Shown here: positions 1 through 8,101 of the stretch, piece by piece | Layout: each line of letters begins with the position of its first letter | Position numbering within the stretch: position 1 is the stretch's first letter | Translations under genes and position numbers: made by a program | Notes under the pieces: model-generated | What the model was told of the DNA's origin: nothing | Seen by the model: only the letters and a program-made list of their open reading frames with translations | The model's database searches: none | Assembly: GCF_003967575.1 (NCBI RefSeq) | Contig: NZ_BIFT01000001.1 | Coordinates: forward strand, 620,001-684,000 | Length of the DNA stretch: 64,000 bases | Direction of reading: 5' to 3' | Source of the DNA: Dictyobacter alpinus | Lineage (GTDB): Bacteria > Chloroflexota > Ktedonobacteria > Ktedonobacterales > Ktedonobacteraceae

Positions 1-626
1 AGGAGAAGCAATTCCGTAATCTCGGTATGCCGCATCCTGAAGGATATCGCAAAGCTCATCGTTTAATGCAGCAGGCTGAAAAATTTAATATGCCGATTGT
101 TTCCTTAATCGATGCTTCTGGCGCATCGCCAGGTCTGGTAGATGAGGAACGTGGACAGGCAGAGGCAATCGCGGCAACACTTTATTTGATGCCCCGACTT
201 AAGGTTCCTATTATTGCCACGGTCATTGGTGAAGGTGGTAGCGGTGGCGCACTGGCCATCGGTGTCGCGGACCGGGTGTTGATGTTTGAACATAGTATTT
301 ATATGGTGGCGGCCCCCGAGGCGGCGGCTTCGATCATGTGGCGGGACTCAGCTCACGCGTCGCATGCTGCGACGGGCATGCGTATCAGCGCCCGTGAATT
401 GCTTCCGCTTGGCCTGATTGATGAGATTTTGCCTGAACCAATCGGTGGCGCTCATCGCAATTACCATCAGATGGCAATCACCTTAAAAGAGACACTGAAA
501 CGTCAACTTGCTGATGTGGGACAATTATCAGTCGAGGAGTTACTGGAACGCCGTTATCAGAAGTTCCGTAATATGGGCAAGTATGGCACACTGACCGAAC
601 AAAATATGGCCATAGCTCAGGCTTAA
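1..626 (+). CDS. accA: acetyl-CoA carboxylase carboxyltransferase, alpha subunit (5' truncated by window edge)
   Basis: C-terminal two thirds of the alpha subunit of the carboxyltransferase that moves CO2 from carboxybiotin to acetyl-CoA to make malonyl-CoA for fatty acid synthesis. The reading frame is open from base 3, before the first ATG at 27, so the gene begins outside the window. Family hallmarks visible are GMPHPEGYRKA near the start, the glycine-rich GEGGSGGALA loop that forms part of the acyl-CoA binding/oxyanion site, and the SIMWRD segment. The usual AccA residues ID(T/A).GA.PG appear as IDASGASPG, a mild departure. It converges on dnaK, with a strong stem-loop between them. Confidence 0.93.
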   Translation, partial: EKQFRNLGMPHPEGYRKAHRLMQQAEKFNMPIVSLIDASGASPGLVDEERGQAEAIAATLYLMPRLKVPIIATVIGEGGSGGALAIGVADRVLMFEHSIYMVAAPEAAASIMWRDSAHASHAATGMRISARELLPLGLIDEILPEPIGGAHRNYHQMAITLKETLKRQLADVGQLSVEELLERRYQKFRNMGKYGTLTEQNMAIAQA

Positions 627-638
627 CAGACAAACACA

Positions 639-683
639 AAGCGGGAAGCACGCACACACCATTGGTAGCCGTGCTTCCCGCTT
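639..683. terminator. bidirectional stem-loop between accA and dnaK
   Basis: Fourteen-base perfect arms (639-652 and 670-683, AAGCGGGAAGCACG type) lie between two convergent genes. On the minus strand the stem is followed by a T-rich stretch, as expected for the dnaK terminator; on the plus strand the T tract is poor. Confidence 0.75.
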
Positions 684-701
684 CGCGGTACATTTCGTTA
701 G

Positions 702-2603
702 TTAGACCTCGCGATATTCTCCTTCGATCGTCCCTGAATCTTCACTGGCCCTTACAGATCCCGTACCGTTTCCAGCAGCAGTACCAGCCGTGGCTCCATT
801 CTGGCTATCGTAGATCTCTTGTCCAACCTTTTGCAAGGTCTGCTCAAGATCTTCAGTCGTGGCCTTCATACGCGCTGTATCATTGGCTTGAATGGCATCA
901 CGCACCGCTTGAATCTTGCTTTCCAGCGTTGAACGCAGGCCAGTCGAAATTTTGCCTTCAGTATCCTTCAGCGTCCGTTCAGCCTGATAAGCGGCACTAT
1001 CCGCGCGGTTACGCAGTTCAATCTCTTCTTTGCGCTGTCGATCTTCTTGCGCATGTGCCTCTGCTTCACGTACCATGCGCTCCACATCGGTATTAGAGAG
1101 TCCACCCGAAGCGGTAATCGTGATACGCTGTTCGCGACCAGTAGCTTTATCACGCGCGGTAACATTCAGGATACCATTAGCATCGATATCAAAAATGACC
1201 TCAACCTGAGGAATGCCACGTGCCGCAGGCGCAATACCTTCAAGCTTGAAATGGCCCAGACTCTTGTTATCACGCGCCAGTTCGCGCTCACCCTGTAAGA
1301 CGTGAATCTCAACTGCCGGCTGATTATCTTCCGCAGTACTAAAGACCTCACTCTTACGTACAGGTATGGTCGTGTTACGCTCAATCAAACGTGTCATCAC
1401 ACCACCAAGAGTCTCAACACCCAATGATAGTGGGGTCACATCCAGCAACAATACATCTTTGACATCACCCTGTAACACACCAGCCTGAATGGCGGCACCA
1501 ATGGCTACGACCTCATCAGGATTAACGCCCTTATGTGGCTCCTTCCCAAAGAGTTTGCGCACCATCTCTATGACGGCAGGCATACGCGTCTGACCACCGA
1601 CCAGCACTACTTCATCAATATCACCGGGGCGCAACTCAGCATCTTCAAGCGCTTTCAAGACGGGACCTCTGGTGCGCTCGATCAGTGTACCCACCAGTTG
1701 CTCCAATTTAGCCCTGGTCAGATTCATCACCAGATGCTTTGGACCAGTCGCGTCTGCAGTGATGAAAGGAAGATTGATCTCGGTCTGCATGGCAGAGGAG
1801 AGTTCGATCTTGGCTTTTTCTGCAGCCTCTTTTAAACGCTGAATCGCAGTACGATCATTACGCAGATCAATACCTTGCTCACGACGGAACTCATCAGCAA
1901 TCCAATTGATAATGATCTGATCGAAATCATCACCGCCAAGATGGGTATCACCGTTGGTTGATTTTACTTCAAACACGCCTTCGCCCAACTGCAGGATTGA
2001 GATATCAAAGGTACCTCCACCCAGGTCATACACAGCAATGGTCTGGTCGCTCTTTTTATCCAGGCCATAGGCCAGCGAAGCCGCGGTTGGTTCGTTAATA
2101 ATACGCAGAACTTCCAGCCCCGCGATCCGACCTGCATCCTTAGTAGCCTGGCGCTGTGTATCATTAAAGTAGGCAGGAACAGTAATCACGGCCTGTGTGA
2201 CTGGCTCACCTAATCTTGCCTCAGCATCCGCCTTCAGTTTTTGCAGGATCATAGCGGATACTTCAGGAGGACTATATTCGCGACCCGCCATCGAGACACG
2301 CGCATCACCATTGGCTGCACGGCTTATTTTGTAAGGAACAGTACTAATAGTACGCTGTACTTCAGCATCATCATAACGCCGACCCATCAGGCGCTTCACT
2401 GAAAAAATGGTGTTCTCTGGATTGGTGACGGCCTGACGTTTAGCGACTTGCCCCACCAAGCGCTCGCCGCTCTTTGTAATAGCGACAATCGAAGGCGTCA
2501 AACGAGCACCCTCGCTATTTTCCAGTACAGTAGGATCGCCGGCTTCAATAATCGCGACAACCGAGTTAGTTGTACCAAGATCAATACCAATAACTTTGGC
2601 CAT
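702..2603 (-). CDS. dnaK: molecular chaperone DnaK (Hsp70)
   Basis: 633-residue Hsp70 chaperone, the usual length. The N-terminal ATPase domain starts with IGIDLGTTNS, followed by the DLGGGTFD phosphate-binding motif, the NEPTAA motif and VVLVGGQTRMP. The substrate-binding domain starts after the conserved DVTPLSLGVET linker. The lid carries the helical segment with NRADSAAYQAE, and the tail ends in EGEYREV rather than the more common EEVKD. A ribosome site (AGAGGAG) stands 10 bases before the ATG. Neighbours on the same strand are hsp20 and an HspR-like regulator, forming a heat-shock group; grpE and dnaJ are not in the window. Confidence 0.97.
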   Translation of the reverse strand: MAKVIGIDLGTTNSVVAIIEAGDPTVLENSEGARLTPSIVAITKSGERLVGQVAKRQAVTNPENTIFSVKRLMGRRYDDAEVQRTISTVPYKISRAANGDARVSMAGREYSPPEVSAMILQKLKADAEARLGEPVTQAVITVPAYFNDTQRQATKDAGRIAGLEVLRIINEPTAASLAYGLDKKSDQTIAVYDLGGGTFDISILQLGEGVFEVKSTNGDTHLGGDDFDQIIINWIADEFRREQGIDLRNDRTAIQRLKEAAEKAKIELSSAMQTEINLPFITADATGPKHLVMNLTRAKLEQLVGTLIERTRGPVLKALEDAELRPGDIDEVVLVGGQTRMPAVIEMVRKLFGKEPHKGVNPDEVVAIGAAIQAGVLQGDVKDVLLLDVTPLSLGVETLGGVMTRLIERNTTIPVRKSEVFSTAEDNQPAVEIHVLQGERELARDNKSLGHFKLEGIAPAARGIPQVEVIFDIDANGILNVTARDKATGREQRITITASGGLSNTDVERMVREAEAHAQEDRQRKEEIELRNRADSAAYQAERTLKDTEGKISTGLRSTLESKIQAVRDAIQANDTARMKATTEDLEQTLQKVGQEIYDSQNGATAGTAAGNGTGSVRASEDSGTIEGEYREV

Positions 2604-2699
2604 ATCTATATTCTCCTCTTTAAATGAGGTATGTCACCTTTTTTTCTACAAACTTGCATTACACTACAATGTACAGCCTGCCACCTCTACCACCCTGGC

Positions 2700-2734
2700 G
2701 ACGTTCTAGCTCTTATGCATAAAAAAAGAACGTC
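2700..2734. promoter_or_regulatory. inverted repeat upstream of dnaK
   Basis: Eight-base perfect arms (GACGTTCT at 2700-2707, AGAACGTC at 2727-2734) around an A-rich spacer, about 100 bases upstream of the dnaK start. It does not match the CIRCE (TTAGCACTC) or HAIR (CTTGAGT) heat-shock operators. It may be an operator or a leader hairpin. Confidence 0.3.
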
Positions 2735-2847
2735 GAGATATGTATATAAAACAGCAATAGTCGCTGTGTGGTCTATCAAATTACTCTTGCTCTATAACCC
2801 TACACGACAAGGAAGAAAGAAGAGCTATAATAAGAACCATCTTTGGG

Positions 2848-2876
2848 ATGACAGGCCACTATATATGGCCTGTCAT
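2848..2876. terminator. stem-loop downstream of hsp20
   Basis: Eleven-base perfect arms (ATGACAGGCCA and its complement) with a 7-base AT loop, 25 bases beyond the hsp20 stop codon. No clear T tract follows on the minus strand, so it may act as an mRNA-stabilising hairpin or a weak terminator. Confidence 0.5.
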
Positions 2877-2900
2877 TTAATCGCGCAGGCAAAAAGGGCA

Positions 2901-3386
2901 CTATGCCTGTGGGCCAGTTTCTACAACTTTTTCTGGCTGAGTGCCATTGGAAACAGTGATTTTACGTGGACGATTCTCCTCTGCAACCGGGGCAAAGATG
3001 TTCAGGACGCCTTGCTCATAGGTCGTCTCAATGCCATCCACATGCAACGTTTTTGCAAAGGTAATGGTGCGTTCAAATTTGCCGGAACTGCTCTCTTGAA
3101 CCAGCCAGTTAACCTTGTCTTCCTGAGGCTGCCAGGGTTGCAAGATGCCTTTGAGCGTAATGGTGCTGTCTTGTACAGTTAGCTCGATATCCTCGGGTTT
3201 GACACCGGGTAGGAGAACACGTATGTGGTAGCCCTGTTCATTTTCGTAGGCATCCATCAACGCAAAGCCGGCCTGTGAAGGCTGCCCCAAACCTGAACGG
3301 ACAAAACTTCGTTCAAACAGTTGGTCCATCGCATTACGCAAACTTATGGCTTCCCGAAATGGATCGTGGCGCATCATCATTGACAT
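2901..3386 (-). CDS. small heat shock protein, Hsp20/alpha-crystallin family
   Basis: 161-residue ATP-independent holdase chaperone. After a short N-terminal region (FREAISLRNAMDQLFERSF), the alpha-crystallin domain spans about residues 45-140, with the VLLPGVKPEDIELTVQDSTITL segment and the C-terminal GVLNIFAP strand. The C-terminal RKITVSN holds the IxV-like motif used for oligomer assembly. A strong ribosome site (AGGAGG) sits 7 bases before the ATG. Its promoter carries the same TTGACA/TGTCAA-containing sequence as the neighbouring HspR-like gene. Confidence 0.95.
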   Translation of the reverse strand: MSMMMRHDPFREAISLRNAMDQLFERSFVRSGLGQPSQAGFALMDAYENEQGYHIRVLLPGVKPEDIELTVQDSTITLKGILQPWQPQEDKVNWLVQESSSGKFERTITFAKTLHVDGIETTYEQGVLNIFAPVAEENRPRKITVSNGTQPEKVVETGPQA

Positions 3387-3516
3387 ATAACAGCCTCCTG
3401 TTCTTTACCTTTATAACCAATGTTTCAATTGACACAAACCTGAGATATGGATTAGAAGAACAAGCTTTTCTTTTTCGCTCTTTCTTACTTGCTCTCTCCA
3501 ATCACCTTACAGCTAT

Positions 3517-3545
3517 ATTATGATTTACCTTACAATTTTTGTCAA
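3517..3545 (-). promoter_or_regulatory. hsp20 promoter with HspR-like operator sequence
   Basis: On the minus strand there is a perfect -35 TTGACA (3540-3545), a 17-base spacer and a CATAAT -10 (3517-3522). The -35 box is embedded in TTGACAAAAATTGTAA, close to the palindrome over the -35 of the HspR-like gene. Fifteen bases around it (TTTTTGTCAAGTCAT on the plus strand) are identical at both promoters. Confidence 0.65.
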
Positions 3546-3620
3546 GTCATTTATAGTATATTATTCATAATTCTAACAGATCTCTAACAGTTGAGGGTGT
3601 TCCATCTTCATAAATAAAAA

Positions 3621-3652
3621 AAGCAGGACCCATAAGTTTATGGATCCTGCTT
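3621..3652 (-). terminator. intrinsic terminator of the HspR-like gene
   Basis: Stem with AAGCAGGA and CCATAA segments pairing across one mismatch, followed on the minus strand by seven consecutive T residues. It lies 69 bases after the stop codon of the MerR-family gene. Confidence 0.85.
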
Positions 3653-3720
3653 AGTAAAACAGTGACTGGGACTTTGTCAAAATTCGTTTGGTCTCGTATT
3701 ATATATATAGCGCTTTATAG

Positions 3721-4098
3721 TTACTTTTGATCGTCATTGGAAGGGTCAATCACATACTCTGTGCGCTGGAAATGCATCAAAAGCGTACGAACCTCGTGCA
3801 CTTCTTGCTCAAGATGAATTACTTGCTTGCGCATTTGAAGAATATGTCGAATACCAATCGCATTGATACCTTGATCGGCCAGTTCAGCGATTTCCTGCAA
3901 GATCGCAAGATTCTCATCCGAGTAGAGGCGATTTTTACCATCCTGGCGAGCAGGATCAAGTAAACCAGCTTCTTCATAACGACGCAGTGTTTGCGGAGGT
4001 ATACCAATCAGCTGCGAGACCACGCCGATAGAATACTTTGGTAAATGTCGATGTTCATCATCACTCAGCGAGTGAGACGCTCGGGAACGCCGCTTCAT
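3721..4098 (-). CDS. MerR-family transcriptional regulator, HspR-like
   Basis: 125-residue regulator with an N-terminal winged helix (YSIGVVSQLIGIPPQTLRRYEEAGLL) and a short C-terminal coiled coil (MRKQVIHLEQEVHEVRTLL), matching HspR repressors that use DnaK as co-repressor in actinobacteria. The ATG at 4098 is chosen because a near-perfect ribosome site (AAAGGAGG) lies just before it; an in-frame start at 4182 has none and would overlap the promoter. Position beside hsp20 and dnaK fits a heat-shock repressor. No effector cysteines are seen, which argues against a metal or redox MerR. Confidence 0.88.
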   Translation of the reverse strand: MKRRSRASHSLSDDEHRHLPKYSIGVVSQLIGIPPQTLRRYEEAGLLDPARQDGKNRLYSDENLAILQEIAELADQGINAIGIRHILQMRKQVIHLEQEVHEVRTLLMHFQRTEYVIDPSNDDQK

Positions 4099-4193
4099 AG
4101 CAGAACCTCCTTTTAACTTCTTATTTGCTATCAAAAAATAAATAGAGCAGAGGTATTTATTTTTGTCTTTGTGTGGCGGCATATTGCTTTTCT

Positions 4194-4222
4194 ATGCTAA
4201 ATCTTTTGACATTTTTTGTCAA
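4194..4222 (-). promoter_or_regulatory. promoter and palindromic operator of the HspR-like gene
   Basis: Minus-strand -35 TTGACA (4217-4222), 17-base spacer, -10 TAGCAT (4194-4199). The -35 is the right half of a perfect palindrome TTGACA-N5-TGTCAA (4206-4222). The layout resembles the HspR HAIR element (CTTGAGT-N7-ACTCAAG) but the spacing differs. The palindrome also offers a TTGACA on the plus strand towards the next gene. Confidence 0.6.
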
Positions 4223-4368
4223 GTCATATGGATAAAAAGCATAAAATCATGGCGCTATTTGCTACTATTTTCGCCGTTGCATCTTTAGTAACACTCTGTT
4301 ACTATAACAGAATACTTCACTATATGGCGATATATCAAACAATCCACCAGTCAAAGGAGAGTGTGCAT

Positions 4369-5226
4369 ATGTTCACAAGTTTAGATACCGGTGCCATTGG
4401 TTTCTCTGTTCCTTTTGAGGAAGCTATACAACTGGCGCAAGAAAGTGGCTTTGTGGCCCTGGATCTTCCTATGAAACAGTTGTTAACTCGGGTACAGCAG
4501 ACCTCGGTACAAGAAATTAAGGATCGTTTTCAGGCGGCGCACCTCCGTCCAGGCGCCTGGGGATTACCAGTAGATTTTCGTGGTGACGAGGCCTCCTATC
4601 AAGCAGGCCTGGCGGAACTGCCAGCGTATGCAGAACTGGCCCAGGCATTAGGCGCCAGCCGTTGTTCAACCTGGATATTGCCATTTTCAGATGAGCGCGA
4701 CTATGCCGGTAATATGGAATTTCATGCTCAACGCCTGCACCCAATTGCACAGATTTTAGCCGACCATGGTCAACGTTTTGGACTTGAGTTTGTTGGTCCA
4801 AAAACAATGCGTAACGGCCACAAATATGAATTTATTTCCACTATCGCTGGCGGTCTTGAACTGGGCCAACAAATTGGTACTGGCAATACAGGTCTCTTGC
4901 TGGATAGCTACCACTGGTATACCTCACATGGGAGTGTCGAGGATATCCAAAAGCTAACCAACGAGCAAATCGTCTATGTACACGTCAATGATGCTCCTGC
5001 TGGTCGTGATGTTGATGAGCAATTGGATGGAGAACGCTTGCTTCCTGCTGCCAGTGGTGTGATTGACATTGCGGGCTTCTTACAGGCGTTAGAGCGCATC
5101 GGTTATGATGGCCCGGTGGTAGTTGAGCCATTCAACGCTGAGCACCGCGCCCTCCCACATGCCGAACGTGTACGCGCCACCCATGATAGCCTGGCAAAAA
5201 TCTGGCAACTGGCTGGTATACGCTAA
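4369..5226 (+). CDS. sugar phosphate isomerase/epimerase-like TIM-barrel protein
   Basis: 285-residue protein of the xylose isomerase-like TIM-barrel (AP endonuclease 2) superfamily. Metal-binding or catalytic landmarks include the FGLEFVGPKTMR segment, LLLDSYHWYTSHGS with the conserved Asp-His, VYVHVNDAP, and a C-terminal PVVVEPFN glutamate. The substrate cannot be read from sequence. The start at 4369 has a good ribosome site (AAAGGAG at 4353-4359). The frame stays open back to 4216 and would add a hydrophobic segment, so a membrane-anchored longer form is possible but has no ribosome site. It stands alone, divergent from the HspR-like gene. Confidence 0.8.
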   Translation: MFTSLDTGAIGFSVPFEEAIQLAQESGFVALDLPMKQLLTRVQQTSVQEIKDRFQAAHLRPGAWGLPVDFRGDEASYQAGLAELPAYAELAQALGASRCSTWILPFSDERDYAGNMEFHAQRLHPIAQILADHGQRFGLEFVGPKTMRNGHKYEFISTIAGGLELGQQIGTGNTGLLLDSYHWYTSHGSVEDIQKLTNEQIVYVHVNDAPAGRDVDEQLDGERLLPAASGVIDIAGFLQALERIGYDGPVVVEPFNAEHRALPHAERVRATHDSLAKIWQLAGIR

Positions 5227-5233
5227 CACACAC

Positions 5234-5290
5234 AATGAAGCCCTTTCATAGACACCTGAAGTTCCGAGTGTCTGTGAGAAGGCTTCATTC
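5234..5290. terminator. bidirectional stem-loop between convergent genes
   Basis: Long interrupted stem: AATGAAGCC pairs with GGCTTCATT, and AGACAC pairs with GTGTCT inside. It sits between the isomerase-like gene and the hemD-like gene. Confidence 0.65.
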
Positions 5291-5336
5291 ATGACCAATA
5301 ATATCCTGATCTATCAGCAAGATTGCACAGGCAGCC

Positions 5337-6146
5337 TTATGCGTGCATATGTTCGGCCAGTGCTTTAATCAAATAGCCCATTTTGGGATGCTCAGGGATG
5401 ACATGGGGAGTAACATGATACTCCTCCAGCACACCCGTACAGGTAGGGCCGATCGAGGCAATGATGGTTTTTGTGTTCAAAGCTGTGGTCAGTTCCTGCT
5501 TCTGTCCTGTTTTAGCGGCAATCACAAACAAATGTCGGACCTGGATCTGGCTGGTAAAGACTACGGCATCCACGCGGCCCGCGATCAATTCCTGTACGAG
5601 ATTGCGCAACGCAGCGGTATCCTCTGGCAACTGCCACTCATATAAGCAGAGTTCCTCTAAACGAGCCCCACGCTCTTGCAATGCTTGCGATACCAATGCG
5701 TTACGCTCACCATAATGCACAATTCCTACCAGTTGCGCTGTAACATCAAAAGGAGCCAGACTGGCTAAGAGTTCAGTACTCGTATACGGCTCCTGAGCGC
5801 TGGCGGCGATGGGAATACCTTCCTTCCTTACTACCGCTGAAGGCTTGGGTCCACGGCAAACAACGGTCACCTGGCGTAGAGCCTCTACAAGCTCAACTCG
5901 TCGTCCTGCTTGATCGGCCTCTTGTAGTAACGCTTTTACTCCTACGCCGGTGAAGAACACCACCATAGAAATATTTCCCGCCACCAGTTGATCTATAAAA
6001 TTTGCCACCAGATCAGATGAGTCCAGGAGAGCTTCACGCACAGCCGGTACGCTCCAGGCCTGTCCCCCATTGCGACGCAGCAGGTCAGCCATCTCACCAC
6101 TCATCCTCGCTTCTAATACAGCAATGCGAGCGTTTGAAAAATCCAC
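5337..6146 (-). CDS. hemD: uroporphyrinogen-III synthase-like protein (HemD)
   Basis: 269-residue protein of the HemD family, which cyclises hydroxymethylbilane to uroporphyrinogen III, the last common precursor of haem and cobalamin. The two-lobed fold is suggested by RIAVLEARMSGEMADLL at the start, VVFFTGVGVKALL, and the second-lobe VDAVVFTSQIQVRHL and ASIGPTCTGVLEEY motifs. I place the start at a GTG (6146) with an ideal AAAGGAG 7 bases upstream; the ATG at 6194 has no ribosome site and would add 16 residues before the domain. It is the last gene of the riboswitch-led cobalamin group, 54 bases after cobT. HemD proteins diverge strongly, so the family call is firmer than the exact activity. 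Confidence 0.82.
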   Translation of the reverse strand: MDFSNARIAVLEARMSGEMADLLRRNGGQAWSVPAVREALLDSSDLVANFIDQLVAGNISMVVFFTGVGVKALLQEADQAGRRVELVEALRQVTVVCRGPKPSAVVRKEGIPIAASAQEPYTSTELLASLAPFDVTAQLVGIVHYGERNALVSQALQERGARLEELCLYEWQLPEDTAALRNLVQELIAGRVDAVVFTSQIQVRHLFVIAAKTGQKQELTTALNTKTIIASIGPTCTGVLEEYHVTPHVIPEHPKMGYLIKALAEHMHA

Positions 6147-6200
6147 GCGATCACTCCTTTCTACTCTACCTGGCACAAAAGAAGCCATATGCAAAGGTCG

Positions 6201-7256
6201 TTATTCTATTTTATCGCTGACACCAGCATCCGCGAACGTGGACATTTCTAGATGGGTGCGTAATGCGCCTTCGATGATATGCATTGCTAACACGGCACCA
6301 GTTCCCTCGCCCAGGCGTAGCTGCAGGTTAAGTAGTGGCTCCAGACCTAATTTTTCAAGGATCAGGCGATGACCACGCTCAACCGATACATGTCCAGCCA
6401 GGAGGTACCCCTTAACGGCTGGACAAAGAGCATAAGCAACCAGTCCGGCAGCACTCGAAATAAAACCATCCAGAACCACCGGTATGCGTCTGGCGGCAGC
6501 AGCCAGAATTACGCCAACCAGTCCTGCAATCTCCAGTCCACCAATTTTTGCCAGCACATCCAGAGGCCGATCAATATCAGGATGATTATGAGCAATGGCG
6601 CGCTCAATGATACGTACTTTATGGGCCAGCTGCTGATCATCAATGCCGGTTCCACGACCTGTAACCTGTTCGGCTGGCACATTCAGTAAGCAGGCAGTAA
6701 GAGCACTGGCAGCAGTCGTATTACCAATTCCCATTTCACCAGTTGCGATGAGATCTACACCTCTAGCAGCCAGACTTTCCACGATGTCAACGCCAACTTT
6801 AATAGCCTGTAAAGCCTCCTGCTGACTCATGGCTGGTTCCTGCGCCATATTCGCCGTTCCGTACCGTACTTTGCGCGAAAGAAGTTGCGGATGCTGTAAA
6901 TCGGCGGCCACACCAATATCCACAACGGTTACAACTGCATTAGCCTGGCGAGCCAGCACATTAATGGCTGCACCGCCAGCCAGAAAATTCAGGACCATCT
7001 GCGGAGTCACATCCTTTGGATAGGCACTTACACCTTCAGCGGTCACACCATGATCGGCCGCCATCACCACCACCGCCCTCTGCTGAACTACAGGGAGCGC
7101 ATTTCCTGTGATACCTGCGAACTGTACAGCAATTTCTTCCAAGCGGCCCAGGCTTCCAGCTGGCTTGGTTAATTGCGACTGACGAGAACACGCCTGTTCC
7201 TCGCTGCCAGCATCAAGCGGAGCAATCCGATCAATAATAGTTTGTAGCTCAATCAT
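6201..7256 (-). CDS. cobT: nicotinate-nucleotide--dimethylbenzimidazole phosphoribosyltransferase
   Basis: 351-residue CobT, the typical length. It makes alpha-ribazole phosphate from dimethylbenzimidazole and nicotinate mononucleotide for the lower ligand of cobalamin. Family landmarks are TKPAGSLGRLEEIA near the N-terminus, VVMAADHGV.AEGVSAYP, the GEMGIGNTTAASAL substrate loop and GFISSAAGLVA. The catalytic glutamate of the family is expected near the C-terminus, where LRLGEGTGAVLAM fits. Ribosome site AGAGGT before the ATG. It lies 62 bases downstream of cobO in the same operon. Confidence 0.96.
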   Translation of the reverse strand: MIELQTIIDRIAPLDAGSEEQACSRQSQLTKPAGSLGRLEEIAVQFAGITGNALPVVQQRAVVVMAADHGVTAEGVSAYPKDVTPQMVLNFLAGGAAINVLARQANAVVTVVDIGVAADLQHPQLLSRKVRYGTANMAQEPAMSQQEALQAIKVGVDIVESLAARGVDLIATGEMGIGNTTAASALTACLLNVPAEQVTGRGTGIDDQQLAHKVRIIERAIAHNHPDIDRPLDVLAKIGGLEIAGLVGVILAAAARRIPVVLDGFISSAAGLVAYALCPAVKGYLLAGHVSVERGHRLILEKLGLEPLLNLQLRLGEGTGAVLAMHIIEGALRTHLEMSTFADAGVSDKIE

Positions 7257-7318
7257 ATATTTACCTCTGCTAAGCCATTCACTTTTTAAATACTATAGAA
7301 AATACTGGTTCGCCAATC

Positions 7319-7954
7319 TTAAAAGTCTACCCCTTTTTGTGCCAGAATCCCTTGCCGATAAGGATGCTTGATCTCGTTCATCTCTGTGACCAGGTCAGCA
7401 TAATCTATTAAGGGCTGAGGAGCATCGCGACCAGTGATAATTACATGCATTTTGGGGTTGCGTGCTTGCAGAGTTGCCAGTATCTCGTTAACATCTAGCC
7501 AACCATAGTTGATGGCATAGGTGATCTCGTCCATGATGACGATGTCGTACTGATCGCTTTCAATTTTTTCACGGCAGAGCTGCCAGCATTTACGTGCTAG
7601 CGCCTTGTCATGTTCAATATTATCACTATTCCAGGTAAAGCCATCTCCCAATGGAATGATTTCTACCCCGATTTTCTGGGCCGCCCGGATCTCACCCCAT
7701 TTGCCGGTCTGGGATTTCAGGAATTGTAGCATTACAACACGCTGGTTGTGTCCCCAGGCCCGAAATAGCACACCCAGGGCGGCGGTAGTTTTTCCTTTGC
7801 CGTTGCCCGTATTGATGATTACCAGACCTTTAGCAGGCTTGCGTTGTGCCCGTACTTCAGCCTGCTCTTTACGCAGACGGGCACGACCCTCTTCGGTCAG
7901 TTCTTCAACTTCAGTGGTTTCAAACTGGTTTTCTTGAGAAGTTCGCTCTTCCAT
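7319..7954 (-). CDS. cobO: cob(I)yrinic acid a,c-diamide adenosyltransferase
   Basis: 211-residue CobO/BtuR-type enzyme that attaches the adenosyl group of ATP to cob(I)alamin or its precursors. The P-loop is NTGNGKGKTTAALG (about residues 48-61), followed by VVMLQFLK, the DEITYAINYGWL segment and the family C-terminus ILAQKGVDF. An extra charged, Glu/Arg-rich N-terminal extension of about 40 residues precedes the domain, as in many CobO proteins. Ribosome site GGAG 8 bases before the ATG. Second gene of the riboswitch-led group. Confidence 0.95.
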   Translation of the reverse strand: MEERTSQENQFETTEVEELTEEGRARLRKEQAEVRAQRKPAKGLVIINTGNGKGKTTAALGVLFRAWGHNQRVVMLQFLKSQTGKWGEIRAAQKIGVEIIPLGDGFTWNSDNIEHDKALARKCWQLCREKIESDQYDIVIMDEITYAINYGWLDVNEILATLQARNPKMHVIITGRDAPQPLIDYADLVTEMNEIKHPYRQGILAQKGVDF

Positions 7955-8101
7955 TTATATTACTCCAATAGAAAGCTACTGCTGGACAATAGCAGGAAAA
8001 ATATCATAAGGCTCCAGGGCTGTGGCTGCTGTTAACTTATTTGTACGGCCTCTCAACATACTGTAGCACATGCAGCCAGGCTTCTTTACAGACAGCAGAA
8101 A

